Positions 52,850 to 62,353 are shown, counted from the first letter of the stretch. The stretch is DNA of 64,000 nt from Comamonadaceae bacterium OS-1 (GCA_027923965.1 AP026969.1:930001-994000); one strand, 5' to 3'. The notes: generated from the letters alone by a model not told the origin. Program-made: numbers and translations.

Positions 52850-55800
52850 GGTGTGGGTTCCTCGGCCCGGGGGGCCAGTTCCAGCAGCAGGGCTTCGAGA
52901 AGCCGCTGCGCGGTGTCGAATTCAAAGGCCATCAAGGCCGATTCCAGTGCGGCCACGCGCGCACTCTGCCCGGTGCCGCGCAGGGCCTGGCCCAACTGCT
53001 CCAGCGTGGTTTCGTCCAGGGTGTTGCGCCGCGTGGTGGCCAGCAAGGTGTGGAGCAAGTGGTGGCAGTGCGCTGGCACGGCAGGCGGTGGGGCCGACGC
53101 AGGTAACAAGGGGGCTGGTTCCGTGTCCGCGTCGTTCAGCGCCAAGTCAACGGCGGCCATGGCCGCCGACACGTCTTTCAGCGCCAGACGGGCCTGTTCG
53201 GGCTGGGCCGATGGCAGGATGTCTTCCAGCACGTGGGCACTGTGCGCCAGGGTGGGCAGGCACAGGTTGCCCGCCGCGCCGCGCAGTCGGTGGGCCAGGT
53301 AGCGGGCGGCTTCACGGTCTTTGTGCTGCAGCAAGGCCGTCATTTGCGGGAGGACGGCATGGTTTTCTTCCAGAAAGCGGCGGATGGCCTTGGTCAGCGT
53401 GGCACCGCCGCCCCACAGGTCGGCACCCCGCTCCCAATCGATGGCCGGGGGGCTGCTGTGGTCGTGCCGGATGGCGTGGGTGGTGGCGCCTTCGGCATCG
53501 GGCAGCTGGATGCCCATGACGCGGGCGATCTCGGCGGACAGCTCCGGCAGCTGGACCGGTTTGCTGGCAAAGCCGTTCATGCCTGCTGCTTCGGTGGCGC
53601 GGCGGTCGTCTTCCATGACGCTGGCCGTCAGTGCCACGATGGGGGTGGGGCGCAGCTTGCGGTCGCGTTCGAGTTGGCGGATGCGGCGGGTGGCCTCCAG
53701 CCCGTCCACGCCAGGCATTTGCACGTCCATCAGCACCACGTCAAAGGTGTGCTCCTGGAAGGTCTGCACCGCCTCGGCTCCCCCTGAGGCGGTCGTTACC
53801 CGGTGCCCGACCTGGCCCAGGGCCAGCGACAGCAGCTCCAGGTTTTGCGGCACGTCGTCCACCGCCAGAATGCGCAGGCCGGGCAGCTCGTACAGCAGCA
53901 CGTCATTCACGGCTTCCACCGGCTGGCCGGGTGCCAAGGGCAGGCGCACGTGGAAGGTACTGCCCACGCCCAGCGTGCTTTCGACCTGCAGTTGCCCGGC
54001 CATCAGCTCCACCAGTTGCCGCGCAATCGTGGTGCCCAGGCCGGTGCCGCCAAAGCGGCGGCTCATGGACGCATCGGCCTGTGCAAACGGGTCGAAGATC
54101 TTGTCGATACGGTCCTCGGCGATGCCGATGCCGGTGTCGGTTACCGCGATGTGCACCAGCCCCAGGTCGGGCTGCACCGTGACCTGCACCGAACCCACGT
54201 GGGTGAACTTGACGGCGTTGCCCAGCAGGTTGTTCAGCACCTGCAGCACCCGCATCGCATCGCCTCGAAAGAACTCGGGCATGGCGGGCGCGTAATGCAC
54301 CTCCAGGTCCAGGCCCTTGTTTTCGGCTGCCAGGCGTTGGGCATCGGCGGCCTCGTTCACCAGGGCCTTCAGGGAAAAGTCTTTGTGCTCCAGCTCTACC
54401 GCGCCTTTTTCCAGCTTGGCGGTGTCCAGGATGTCGTTGAGCAGCCCCAGCAGCGAGCGGGCCGACTGCCGCACCGTGGTCATGTGGCGGCGCTGCAGCT
54501 GGCCCAGGTCGGTGCCCAGCAGCAGCTCGGTAAAGCCGATGATGGCGTTCATCGGCGTGCGGATCTCATGGCTCATATTGGCCAGGAAGCTGATCTTGGA
54601 CTGCACCGCGATTTCGGCCAGCCGGTGGGCCTCGCGCAGCTCGGCCTCCATGGTGTGGCGCTCGTGGATGTCCATGATGAACGCATCGATCCACAGCGCC
54701 TGCCCTGCATCGCTGTAGGTGGCGCTGCCCCGGCCCCACACCCAGCGGTAACTGCCGTCGCGAGAGCGCAGGCGGTATTCGATGGAGTAGGTGGTGTGGT
54801 CTGCAATGGCCTGGGCCACGACGGGCACGATGACCGGCAGGTCGTCGGGATGGACCAGGGTGGCCAGATTGAGATCGCCGTGCACAAATGCCAGTGCCGG
54901 ATAGCCGGTGAAGGTTTCCACCGCATCGCTGATGAACTGCACAGGCCAGTCGTCTTTGGCCATGACCCGCAGGGCAATGCCGGGAAGGCTGCGTACCAGC
55001 GAGGTGATTTGCGCCTGGCTGGCTTCCAGGGCGCTCTCGACCGCCTTGCGCTTGGAGATGTCCATGAGGATGCCGTCCACCCACAGCGGCTTGCCCTGCG
55101 CGTCGTAAGAGGCCACGCCGCGTGCCCACACCCACACGTAGTGCCCGTCACGGTGCAGCAAGCGGTGCTCCACGTCGTAAGTGGTGTGTTCCGCAAGGGC
55201 GTTTTCCAGGTGGGTCAGGACATTGGACAGGTCGTCCGGGTGGGTGAGCTGGGGCAGCGAAAGCTCGCCGGCGACAAAGGCCGAGGCGGGCCACCCGCTG
55301 ATGGCGGCCATGGCATCGCTCATGTAATGGATGCTCCATTCACCATCTGCCACAGCGCGCAGCACCACCCCCGGAATGCTGTGTGTCATGGTCTGGATTT
55401 GCTGCTGGCTGGCATTGAGCGCCTGCTCTACCAATTTGCGTGCCGTGATGTCGGTCAGCAGGCCGTCGTACCAGCGTGGTGTGCCGCCGTCGTCATGGAC
55501 CACCCGGCCGCGCGCAAGCACCCAGCGGATGCTGCCGTCGCGGTGCACCATGCGGTGTTCGCTTTCGTACGTGGTGCCCGCAGTCCGGTGGGCACTGACG
55601 CTGGCCTCAATTTGCGACCGGTCATCGGGGTGGATGTAGTCGAGCAAGTTGTGGTGCAGGGCCAGAAATTCCGGGGCGGTCCAGCCGGTCAGCGCCAGCA
55701 CGCCGTCGCTGACAAACAGCACGCGCCGCGCGCCTGTGAGCTCACGGCGGAACGCCAGGCCGGGGATGTGCAGCAGCAAGGAGCGGTATTGTGATTCGCT

Positions 55801-56991
55801 GGCGTGCAGCGCCTGCTCTATGGTTTTGCGCTCGGTGATGTCGGTCAGCAGACCGTCCAGCCACAGGGGCTTGTCATGGGCATCCACGACCACGCTGCCA
55901 CGCGACAGCACCCAGCGCAGGCTGCCATCGCGGTGCACCAGCCGGTACTCCATGGCGTAACTCTGGCGCGTGGTCTGGGCCTGGCGTATGCCTTGTTGAA
56001 GGTAGGCGCTGTCCTCGGGATGGATCTGGTCCCAGAAGTCGTGCCCATCGGCCATGCACTCTTGCGCCGACCAGCCGGTCATGGCCAGGGCACCGTCACT
56101 GACGAACACCAGCGCGCGCGTATCCAGTCGGCGGCGGTAGGCCAGGCCGGGGATGTTCAATAGCAACGATGCATACTGGGATTCGCTGGCCACCATTTGC
56201 TGGTAGAGCGTGCGATAGCGCAGCAGCAGGTTGCTGACAACCGCCACTACGATGGTGCCCAGCACAGTGACCACGGTGATTTTCAGTGCGTCTGCGTGCG
56301 CGCCGTTATCGGAGGCAGCGGGCACAAATCCCATTTCCACACTGAACCGGGTCGCTGCAGTGCCAAGGTAATGCATGCTCACCGCAGCCATCGCCAGCAC
56401 GCCGCCGCTGAGCACAATCGTGTTGCCCATGGCGTATTTGCCATGGCCCAAGGCCCTGCGCAGCCCAAACCGTATCCATAGCGCCAGGATGGACAGCGCG
56501 ATGGCCAGGGCCAGGGACAGCAGCAACCAGCCCAGGTCGTAATGCCGCTGCGGCAGCATTTGCATCGACGCCATGCCGCCGTACACCACGGCTGCCATGC
56601 CACAGCCCAGCAGTACCCCGGCCAGCCCGATATGCCGGGATCCGATCCGGTTGAGTGCCAGCATGAACAGCGCCAGCCACGATGCCAGCAGTGCGGGCAG
56701 CAGCGATAGGAGGGAGTAGCCCAGGTGGTACTGCACCGGAGTGCCCAGCTCAAACCCCAGCATGCCGACGAAATGCGTGGCCCACATGCCGCCGCCCATC
56801 GCCACGGCACCCGCCAGCAGCGCCAAATGGCGGTGCAAAGGCTCCGTCAGTGCACGTGCGATACCGGCAATGTGCAGCGCCATGCAGGCGGTGAAGATGG
56901 CGATGCCCACCGCCAGTGCGAGGAGCCAAAAGCCGTGGCTGCCGTGCAAAAGAAGGGCCGAGCTGGGTGGAGGAGAAAAGAATAACGGCAT
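52846..56991 (-). CDS. Hybrid histidine kinase: MHYT, four PAS, HisKA, REC, HPt
   Basis: About 1381 residues from ATG 56991 (an upstream ATG at 57078 adds a segment without membrane character). Seven-span MHYT sensor at about 1-265 (CMALHIAGI, WATHFVGML, SMHYLGTAA; His and Met thought to bind metal), then four PAS/PAC units of about 125 residues each (270-770), each opening with SLL..IPG-type and closing with DIT-type motifs. HisKA (FLANMSHEIRTPMNAI), HATPase (GGTGLGTTIARQL), a receiver (DVVLMDVQMPGVDG) and an HPt domain (YLAHRLRGAAGNL) follow. MHYT domains are proposed to sense oxygen, CO or NO. It probably phosphorylates the overlapping HD-GYP regulator through the HPt domain. Confidence 0.9.
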   Translation of the reverse strand: MPLFFSPPPSSALLLHGSHGFWLLALAVGIAIFTACMALHIAGIARALTEPLHRHLALLAGAVAMGGGMWATHFVGMLGFELGTPVQYHLGYSLLSLLPALLASWLALFMLALNRIGSRHIGLAGVLLGCGMAAVVYGGMASMQMLPQRHYDLGWLLLSLALAIALSILALWIRFGLRRALGHGKYAMGNTIVLSGGVLAMAAVSMHYLGTAATRFSVEMGFVPAASDNGAHADALKITVVTVLGTIVVAVVSNLLLRYRTLYQQMVASESQYASLLLNIPGLAYRRRLDTRALVFVSDGALAMTGWSAQECMADGHDFWDQIHPEDSAYLQQGIRQAQTTRQSYAMEYRLVHRDGSLRWVLSRGSVVVDAHDKPLWLDGLLTDITERKTIEQALHASESQYRSLLLHIPGLAFRRELTGARRVLFVSDGVLALTGWTAPEFLALHHNLLDYIHPDDRSQIEASVSAHRTAGTTYESEHRMVHRDGSIRWVLARGRVVHDDGGTPRWYDGLLTDITARKLVEQALNASQQQIQTMTHSIPGVVLRAVADGEWSIHYMSDAMAAISGWPASAFVAGELSLPQLTHPDDLSNVLTHLENALAEHTTYDVEHRLLHRDGHYVWVWARGVASYDAQGKPLWVDGILMDISKRKAVESALEASQAQITSLVRSLPGIALRVMAKDDWPVQFISDAVETFTGYPALAFVHGDLNLATLVHPDDLPVIVPVVAQAIADHTTYSIEYRLRSRDGSYRWVWGRGSATYSDAGQALWIDAFIMDIHERHTMEAELREAHRLAEIAVQSKISFLANMSHEIRTPMNAIIGFTELLLGTDLGQLQRRHMTTVRQSARSLLGLLNDILDTAKLEKGAVELEHKDFSLKALVNEAADAQRLAAENKGLDLEVHYAPAMPEFFRGDAMRVLQVLNNLLGNAVKFTHVGSVQVTVQPDLGLVHIAVTDTGIGIAEDRIDKIFDPFAQADASMSRRFGGTGLGTTIARQLVELMAGQLQVESTLGVGSTFHVRLPLAPGQPVEAVNDVLLYELPGLRILAVDDVPQNLELLSLALGQVGHRVTTASGGAEAVQTFQEHTFDVVLMDVQMPGVDGLEATRRIRQLERDRKLRPTPIVALTASVMEDDRRATEAAGMNGFASKPVQLPELSAEIARVMGIQLPDAEGATTHAIRHDHSSPPAIDWERGADLWGGGATLTKAIRRFLEENHAVLPQMTALLQHKDREAARYLAHRLRGAAGNLCLPTLAHSAHVLEDILPSAQPEQARLALKDVSAAMAAVDLALNDADTEPAPLLPASAPPPAVPAHCHHLLHTLLATTRRNTLDETTLEQLGQALRGTGQSARVAALESALMAFEFDTAQRLLEALLLELAPRAEEPTP

Positions 56992-57499
56992 GCAAAGTTT
57001 ATTTTGTTTGCGAATGAAACTACAAATTCGCACGGTATACGAAATATTCTGCGCCCAGAGTGGGGTCTTGGCTAGCACATCAGCCGGAAATCAAGTTATG
57101 GATTGGTGTAAGAGTTGCTTGTATGCAAAGCTCTGCTTACTACTGGATACCCTTGGGTCATCCATGTGCAGCATTTTTCGTTTGGATGCCTTTTGGCATC
57201 TGGCGCATGCGGTCTATACCGATATAGCTATTAAAAATATAGCTTTTGCCGGATGGCCGATGTGGAATACCCTGCGGATGCCCTGCGGTGGGTGAGCCCG
57301 AACCGGTTGTCGTGTACCTCCAACACCAAAACCCTGGGGGGCGGGCCTGTGGCCTGTAGGAGGATGGCGAGTGCCTGGGCGCGGCCCTGTCCTACTGCGG
57401 GTTGCGCGGGTGTCCGCTGGGCAGGATGAGAGGGGATTTCTACACTGAATCCAGCTTCAGATTCACCTTGAAGCCCTTGATTCACCCCAGGACCCCGCT
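56992..57499 (+). other. Gene-free stretch between hybrid kinase and transglutaminase
   Basis: About 500 bases without a convincing gene; a minus-strand frame of 84 codons (57231-57485) has no family. An inverted repeat AGCTAT..ATAGCT lies near 57226-57246, and the promoters of both divergent genes should be here. Confidence 0.45.
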
Positions 57500-58378
57500 A
57501 TGGTTAGATTGAAATTTTCGATAGGTCTGAACTACGACATCGCCGCCCCCGGTTGCGATTTCATCTTCAGCATCCACGCCGCGCAAACGCCGCACCAGAC
57601 CGTGGTGAACGAGCTGCTGCAGATCAGCCAGCCGGTGCAGTCGAACATCTATACCGACCCGGTCACCCACACCCGCTTCCTGCGCTTCCATGCGCCAGCA
57701 GGCCCATTGGCGGTGCACTACGGCGCGATCGTGGATCTGGCCCATTTCACCGCGGCACCCGAGAGCATTCCCGAGGCCCTGGTGGCCAACCTGCCCGGTG
57801 CCGTGCTGCCGTACCTGTACCCCAGCCGCTACTGTCCGTCGGACCGCCTGCACCGCCTGGCGGTGAAAGAGTTTGGCCATCTGCCGCAGGGCTACAGCCG
57901 GGTGCAGGCCATCCATGACTGGGTGACCGCCCGGGTGTCGTTCCAGTCCAATACCTCCAACGGCAACACCACCGCCATCGACACCCTGGTAGACCGGGTC
58001 GGCGTGTGCCGCGATTTTGCGCACCTGATGATTGCGCTGTGCCGCGCCGTCAATATTCCCGCCCGCTTTGCTTCCGGTATCGACTTTGGCGCCGATCCGG
58101 CGCTCGGCCCCACCGACTTCCATGCCTATGTGGAGGTGTTCCTGGGCGACCGCTGGTACATCTTTGATGCCTCGGGGCTGGCCATTCCCATGGGCTTTGT
58201 GCGCCTGGGCACCGGCCGCGATGCCGCCGATGCGGCCTTCGCCACCATGTTTGGCGGCGTGACCGGCTCTGCGCCGACGGTGCAGATCGAGGCCATTCCC
58301 AATGCCGAGGGCGTGCTGGTGCAGCCCGTCCAGGTGCCTTACGGCCTGTCTACCGACGGACAAACCCAGATTTTTTGA
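57500..58378 (+). CDS. Transglutaminase-like cysteine peptidase-fold protein
   Basis: 292 residues. The catalytic triad of the transglutaminase-like superfamily is present: Cys in RVGVCRDFAHLMIALCRA, His in TDFHAYVEVF and Asp in YIFDASGL. An amino-terminal beta domain (LKFSIGLNYDIAAPGCDFIF) precedes it, as in bacterial transglutaminase family proteins related to ancestral peptidases. It has no signal peptide. Upstream of a lipoprotein/OmpA operon but separated by a 52-base gap; the substrate is unknown. Confidence 0.85.
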   Translation: MVRLKFSIGLNYDIAAPGCDFIFSIHAAQTPHQTVVNELLQISQPVQSNIYTDPVTHTRFLRFHAPAGPLAVHYGAIVDLAHFTAAPESIPEALVANLPGAVLPYLYPSRYCPSDRLHRLAVKEFGHLPQGYSRVQAIHDWVTARVSFQSNTSNGNTTAIDTLVDRVGVCRDFAHLMIALCRAVNIPARFASGIDFGADPALGPTDFHAYVEVFLGDRWYIFDASGLAIPMGFVRLGTGRDAADAAFATMFGGVTGSAPTVQIEAIPNAEGVLVQPVQVPYGLSTDGQTQIF

Positions 58379-58430
58379 TTTTCAGGGTCTGCGCAGCGCG
58401 CAGGCCTTTCACTTTTCCACAGGAGACTTT

Positions 58431-58808
58431 ATGAACAAAAACACATGGGCTTTGGCCTTGAGCGCCACCGCACTCGCATTGCTGGTGGGCTGCAGCAGCA
58501 TGAAAACCCCCGCCACCGCCAACGTGGCCGTGTCCAAGGCCGCGGTCGACAGCGCCGTGGGCGCAGGTGGCGCGGAATTCGCCCCACTGGAGATGGATTC
58601 GGCCCGCACCAAGATGGCCGCCGCCAACAAGGCCATGGCCAACAAGGACTACAAGCTGGCCGCCACCCTGGCCAATGAAGCCCAGGCCGATGCCAAGCTG
58701 GCCCAGGGCAAAGCCAACAACGCCAAAGCCCAGGCGGCGGCCGAAGCGCTGCAAGACAACCTGCGGGTTCTGCGCGAAGAGCTCGACCGCGCCAGCAAGA
58801 CCAATTAA
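58431..58808 (+). CDS. DUF4398-type lipoprotein
   Basis: 125 residues from ATG 58431 with AGGAGA upstream. The lipoprotein signal NKNTWALALSATALALLVGC ends in Cys. The rest is a helical repeat: AAVDSAVGAGGAEFAPLEMD, RTKMAAANKAMANKDYKLAATLANEAQADAKLA, then a coiled end. It is the stand-alone form of the domain that is fused to OmpA in the next gene. Expected to be anchored in the outer membrane. Confidence 0.85.
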   Translation: MNKNTWALALSATALALLVGCSSMKTPATANVAVSKAAVDSAVGAGGAEFAPLEMDSARTKMAAANKAMANKDYKLAATLANEAQADAKLAQGKANNAKAQAAAEALQDNLRVLREELDRASKTN

Positions 58809-58835
58809 TAAAACAACTCGTTCAGGACATAAAAA

Positions 58836-59765
58836 ATGAAAAATCTCTACACCCCCCTTGCCTTGGCCGTTGCCGTCCTCTTGGGTGCCTGCAGCTCCCT
58901 GCCCACCAGCACCACCCTGCTGGACCAGACCCACAGCGACTACCGTATGGCCCAGGCCAGCCCCAACGTGAACCGCTACGCCCCGCTGGAACTCAAGCAG
59001 GCCGGTGAGGCCCTGGCCCGCGCCGATGCGTCCGCCAACGACAAGGACAAGCCCGCCAAGGTGGATGAGCTGGCCTACCTGGCCAAGCAAAAAATTGCGC
59101 TGACCCAACAGGTCGCCCAGCAAAAATTTGCCGAAGCCGAAGTGCTGCGCACCGGCAAGGAAAGCGACCAGTTGCGTCTGCAGCAGCGCTCCAACGAGGC
59201 CGACGCAGCCAAGGCCAAGGCCGTAGCGGCCCAGCAGGACGCGATGGTCGCCCAGGGCGATGCGGCCGATGCCCAGCGCAAAGCCGCCGAAGCGCAGCGC
59301 AGCAACGACGAAGCCCGTCGGGTAGCCCAAGAAGCCCAGGCCCGCAATGCGCAGCTGGAGGCCCAACTGGCCGAGCTGTCCGCCAAAAAGACCGAGCGCG
59401 GCATGGTCATCACCCTGGGCGATGTGCTGTTTGGCACCGACCAGGCCCGCCTGACCCCGGAAGGCCTGCGCACCGCCCAAAAGCTGGCCGATGTGCTGCA
59501 GCAAAACCCGCAGCGCAAGGTGCTGGTCGAAGGCTTTACCGACAGCACCGGCGGCAGCGCCCACAACCAGGAGCTGTCGGACCGCCGCGCCGCTGCCGTG
59601 CGCACCGCCCTGGCCGGCATGGGCATTGGCAACGACCGCGTGGCCACCCGGGGCTATGGCGAGGCCTACCCAGTGGCTGCCAACGACACCGCCCAGAACC
59701 GCCAGATGAACCGCCGCGTCGAGATTGTCCTGTCCGACGAAACCGGCAAAACCATCCAACGCTAG
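58836..59765 (+). CDS. OmpA-family lipoprotein with DUF4398 N-terminal domain
   Basis: 309 residues. The lipobox is in LLGACSS. A DUF4398 domain (RMAQASPNVNRYAPLELKQAGEAL) is followed by a long Ala-rich coiled coil and an OmpA peptidoglycan-binding domain with GDVLFGTDQARLTPEG, VEGFTDSTGG, NQELSDRRAAAVRTAL and RGYGEAYPVAAN. It links the outer membrane to the cell wall. It is 27 bases after the lipoprotein gene and 9 before the BON gene, an operon. Confidence 0.9.
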   Translation: MKNLYTPLALAVAVLLGACSSLPTSTTLLDQTHSDYRMAQASPNVNRYAPLELKQAGEALARADASANDKDKPAKVDELAYLAKQKIALTQQVAQQKFAEAEVLRTGKESDQLRLQQRSNEADAAKAKAVAAQQDAMVAQGDAADAQRKAAEAQRSNDEARRVAQEAQARNAQLEAQLAELSAKKTERGMVITLGDVLFGTDQARLTPEGLRTAQKLADVLQQNPQRKVLVEGFTDSTGGSAHNQELSDRRAAAVRTALAGMGIGNDRVATRGYGEAYPVAANDTAQNRQMNRRVEIVLSDETGKTIQR

Positions 59766-59774
59766 GAGAACTGC

Positions 59775-60356
59775 ATGCCCCAAACCCCCTTTGAACGCTT
59801 TGCAGCCATCGCCTTGGTCAGTGCCATGGCCCTGTCCATCGTGGCCTGCAGCAAGCCGGTTGAAACGGCTGGCAGTACGCCGGTAGCTAGCACCACCGTG
59901 GGCACCGAGATCGATGACACCGTGGTCACCGCCAGCGTCAAGTCGGCCTTGCTGGCCGATGCGGATGTGAAAAGCCTGGACGTGAAGGTCGAAACCCGCA
60001 AGGGCGAGGTCATGCTCAGCGGTTTTGTGGACAACCTGGCCCAGATCGAGCGCGCCACCTCGGTCGCCAAAGCCGTGGCCGGTGTGAAAAGCATCGACAA
60101 CAAAATGGCCCTGAAAACCGCCGACACCACCGTGGGCAACAAGGTGGACGACAGCATCGTCACCGCCCGCGTCAAGTCTGCGCTGCTCAACGATGCCAGC
60201 ATCAAAAGCCTGGACATCGCCGTCGTCACCCGCCAGGGCGAAGTACAGCTCAGTGGTTTTGTAGACAACCAGGGCCAGATCGACAAAGCCTTGCTAGTCG
60301 CCAAAGCCACCGAAGACGTGAAGGCCGTGAGCAACGAAATGAGCATCAAGAAGTAG
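59775..60356 (+). CDS. Periplasmic protein with two BON domains
   Basis: 193 residues. Signal peptide ends near MALSIVACSK, and the Cys makes it a likely lipoprotein. Two BON repeats follow (about 45-115 and 120-190), each with the pattern DD..VTA.VKSALL.DA..KSLD..V.T..GEV.LSGFVDN..QI..A. These are envelope-stress proteins of the OsmY type thought to bind phospholipid. The near-identity of the two repeats points to internal duplication. The last gene of the operon, with a terminator. Confidence 0.9.
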   Translation: MPQTPFERFAAIALVSAMALSIVACSKPVETAGSTPVASTTVGTEIDDTVVTASVKSALLADADVKSLDVKVETRKGEVMLSGFVDNLAQIERATSVAKAVAGVKSIDNKMALKTADTTVGNKVDDSIVTARVKSALLNDASIKSLDIAVVTRQGEVQLSGFVDNQGQIDKALLVAKATEDVKAVSNEMSIKK

Positions 60357-60388
60357 GCTGGGGGGGCGTTGCGGCGACCCCCATCTTT

Positions 60389-60421
60389 GCCGTCCCTGGA
60401 GGAATCTTGGACGGCTTTTTT
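60389..60421 (+). terminator. Terminator after the BON-domain gene
   Basis: GCCGTCC (60389-60395) pairs with GGACGGC (60409-60415) around a 13-base loop and is followed by six T. Confidence 0.9.
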
Positions 60422-60434
60422 ACGTGCTTTTTAG

Positions 60435-60470
60435 GCCCCCAGCGCTTATCACATAAGCACAAGCAGCTAT
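60435..60470. repeat. Dispersed AGCTGCT hairpin repeat, copy 9
   Basis: CCCCCAGCGCTTATCACATA then AGCACAAGCAGCTATC; core GCTTAT/ATAAGC. It sits between the BON terminator and the convergent folA gene. Confidence 0.85.
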
Positions 60471-60484
60471 CAAAAGTGTAGTTT

Positions 60485-60976
60485 TTAGCTTTGGTGCAAG
60501 TAGCGCACAAAACTGAAGCCCAGCCCGGTACTGCTGGTGTGTGCCTCGCGGCTGGCTTCCACCCAGGTAGCGTCAAAGGTGGGGGCGAATGCATCGCCGT
60601 CAAAAGCGCTGTCGATCTCGGTCACCACCGCCGACTGGGCCAGCGGCAAGGCCTGGGCGTAGATCTCGGCTCCGCCGATCACCCAGGCATCCGCATCCGC
60701 CGGGCACAGCGCCGCTGCCTCGGCAATCGACCCGGCCCGCAGTGCACCCTCGGCGTGCCAATCGGCTTGCCGCGTCACCACAATATTGACCCGCCCTGGC
60801 AACGGCCGAAACCGTGGTGGCAATGAGTCCCAGGTCTTGCGCCCCATGACCACCGGGCAGCCCAGCGTGGTGCGCTTGAAGTGCGCCATGTCTTCCGGCA
60901 AATGCCATGGCAGGGTGCCGCGTACGCCAATCACGCCGTTGGCGGCGCGGGCGAAGATCAGGTGCAGGCGCGTCAT
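60485..60976 (-). CDS. folA: Dihydrofolate reductase
   Basis: 163 residues from ATG 60976, the first Met after the thyA overlap. [32 protein letters not shown] (substrate-binding region with Trp and Asp), [12 protein letters not shown] and the nucleotide motif [13 protein letters not shown] are all present. It recycles dihydrofolate made by thymidylate synthase. The start overlaps the thyA stop by four bases (ATGA), giving the usual coupled thyA-folA pair. Confidence 0.95.
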   Translation of the reverse strand: MTRLHLIFARAANGVIGVRGTLPWHLPEDMAHFKRTTLGCPVVMGRKTWDSLPPRFRPLPGRVNIVVTRQADWHAEGALRAGSIAEAAALCPADADAWVIGGAEIYAQALPLAQSAVVTEIDSAFDGDAFAPTFDATWVEASREAHTSSTGLGFSFVRYLHQS

Positions 60977-61785
60977 ACCGCCACCGGGGCTTTGATGGCC
61001 GGGTGGCACTGGTAATCCAGCACCTCGAAGTCCTCGAATGCGTAGCTGAAGATGTCTGCCGGGCGGCGCTTGATATGCAGCGTGGGGTAGGGGTAGGGCG
61101 CGCGGCTGAGCTGCTCGTTCACCTGGTCCACGTGGTTGCTGTAGATGTGGCAGTCGCCGCCGGTCCAGATGAAGTCGCCCACTGCCAGGTCGCACTGCTG
61201 GGCCACCATGTGGGTCAGCAGGGCGTAGCTGGCGATGTTGAAGGGCACGCCCAAGAAGATATCGGCACTGCGCTGGTAGAGCTGGCAGCTGAGCTTGCCG
61301 TCGGCCACGTAGAACTGGAAGAAGGCGTGGCAGGGCATCAGCGCCATCTTGTCCAGCTCGGCCACGTTCCAGGCGCTGACGATGATGCGGCGGCTGTCGG
61401 GGTTGGTCTTGAGGGTCTTGATGACTTCTGCGATCTGGTCGATGTGGCCGCCGTCGGGTGTGGGCCAGCTGCGCCATTGCACGCCGTACACCGGGCCCAG
61501 GCTGCCGTCTGCACGGGCCCATTCGTCCCAGATGCTCACGCCGCGCTCTTTGAGCCAGTTGTTGTCGCTGCTGCCGGTGAGGAACCACAGCAGCTCCTGG
61601 ATGATGGAGCGCAGGTGCACTTTCTTGGTGGTGACCAGCGGAAAGCCTTCGTTCAAGTCAAAGCGCATCTGGTGGCCAAAAACGCTGCGCGTGCCGGTGC
61701 CGGTGCGGTCGGTTTTGGCGGTGCCGGTGGTGTGCACCAGGCGCATGAAGTCCTCAAATTGGGAGCGAGTAGGGCGGTCAGTCAT
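60973..61785 (-). CDS. thyA: Thymidylate synthase
   Basis: 270 residues. Catalytic Cys in [14 protein letters not shown], Arg cluster [10 protein letters not shown], and the substrate loop [24 protein letters not shown] are intact, with [14 protein letters not shown] near the end. Converts dUMP to dTMP with methylenetetrahydrofolate. First gene of the thyA-folA pair, 11 bases after the ccdB stop, so the toxin-antitoxin genes may read into it. Confidence 0.96.
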   Translation of the reverse strand: MTDRPTRSQFEDFMRLVHTTGTAKTDRTGTGTRSVFGHQMRFDLNEGFPLVTTKKVHLRSIIQELLWFLTGSSDNNWLKERGVSIWDEWARADGSLGPVYGVQWRSWPTPDGGHIDQIAEVIKTLKTNPDSRRIIVSAWNVAELDKMALMPCHAFFQFYVADGKLSCQLYQRSADIFLGVPFNIASYALLTHMVAQQCDLAVGDFIWTGGDCHIYSNHVDQVNEQLSRAPYPYPTLHIKRRPADIFSYAFEDFEVLDYQCHPAIKAPVAV

Positions 61786-61796
61786 GGCGATTCATT

Positions 61797-62111
61797 TCAA
61801 TACGATCCAAAAAGCAGGTCCAGCGCCGCCACGATGTCGGTCTGCCGGTCCAAAAGATTGCCCACGGACTTTTTTAGTCCGGATGTAGGAAAAGCCGCCA
61901 GCGCGGTAGTGTCCAGCACCACGGCCACACCGGCCACCACAAACTGCGGGTTCAGGTCGCGCATGGGAGGGCCAAATACGGCGGCGGCGCGCAAGGGCAC
62001 CACGATGCGGGTGCTGACGCGGTCGATAAAGTTGTTTTGCACATCCAGCAAAAACGGGGTGCGGCCCCGCAGCTCCGCCTCGGGGTGCGGGTACACGTCA
62101 AACCGGGCCAT
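61797..62111 (-). CDS. ccdB: CcdB-family toxin
   Basis: 104 residues. RFDVYPHPEAELRGRTPFLLDVQNN at the start, RIVVPLRAA and the terminal gyrase-binding segment (DIVAALDLLFGSY) agree with CcdB. The toxin poisons DNA gyrase. It follows the ccdA gene with a two-base gap, the normal order. The ending residues FGSY differ from the plasmid version (Trp-Gly-Ile at the F-plasmid end), which is common in chromosomal homologs. Confidence 0.88.
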   Translation of the reverse strand: MARFDVYPHPEAELRGRTPFLLDVQNNFIDRVSTRIVVPLRAAAVFGPPMRDLNPQFVVAGVAVVLDTTALAAFPTSGLKKSVGNLLDRQTDIVAALDLLFGSY

Positions 62112-62113
62112 GC

Positions 62114-62353
62114 TTAAAAAGTACGGTACTGCGCCAGGGGCAAGCCTTCGGCTTCGATACGGGCGTTGTAGTGGTCGATGGCGTCTTTGTTCTCGGCGTT
62201 CCAGCGCTCCCAGTAGATGCGCTTGACCTCGGCGGCCAGCAGTGCGTCCACGGTTTGCGACACGTTGATGCCCAGGCTGCGGGCCATTTCCAGCGTCTTG
62301 GTGTTCAGCGTGAGGTTGGTGGCTTTTTTGGGGGCTGCGGCGAGATCCAACAT
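62114..62353 (-). CDS. ccdA: CcdA-family antitoxin
   Basis: 79 residues. A ribbon-helix-helix head (KKATNLTLNTKTLEMARSLGINVSQTVDALL) is followed by the neutralising tail RIYWERWNAENKDAIDHYNARIEAEGLPLAQYRTF, where the WNAENKDAI..YN pattern is diagnostic of CcdA. It binds CcdB and the operon promoter. Located between thyA and an FAD oxidase gene. Confidence 0.92.
   Translation of the reverse strand: MLDLAAAPKKATNLTLNTKTLEMARSLGINVSQTVDALLAAEVKRIYWERWNAENKDAIDHYNARIEAEGLPLAQYRTF

Noticed and set aside
53803..55794. Plus-strand frame of 663 codons
   Set aside because: It is the antisense of the PAS/kinase coding region; the composition is Gln/His/Val-rich, typical of shadow frames in GC-rich DNA, and the minus strand has clear domains.
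57231..57485. 84-codon minus-strand frame as a small gene
   Set aside because: No ribosome site, no recognisable family, and composition like non-coding GC-rich DNA.
60485..61588. Long minus-strand frame reading through thyA into folA
   Set aside because: Its first two thirds lie in the wrong frame of thyA and are Arg/Pro-rich; only the folA part from 60976 is real. It is not a fusion.
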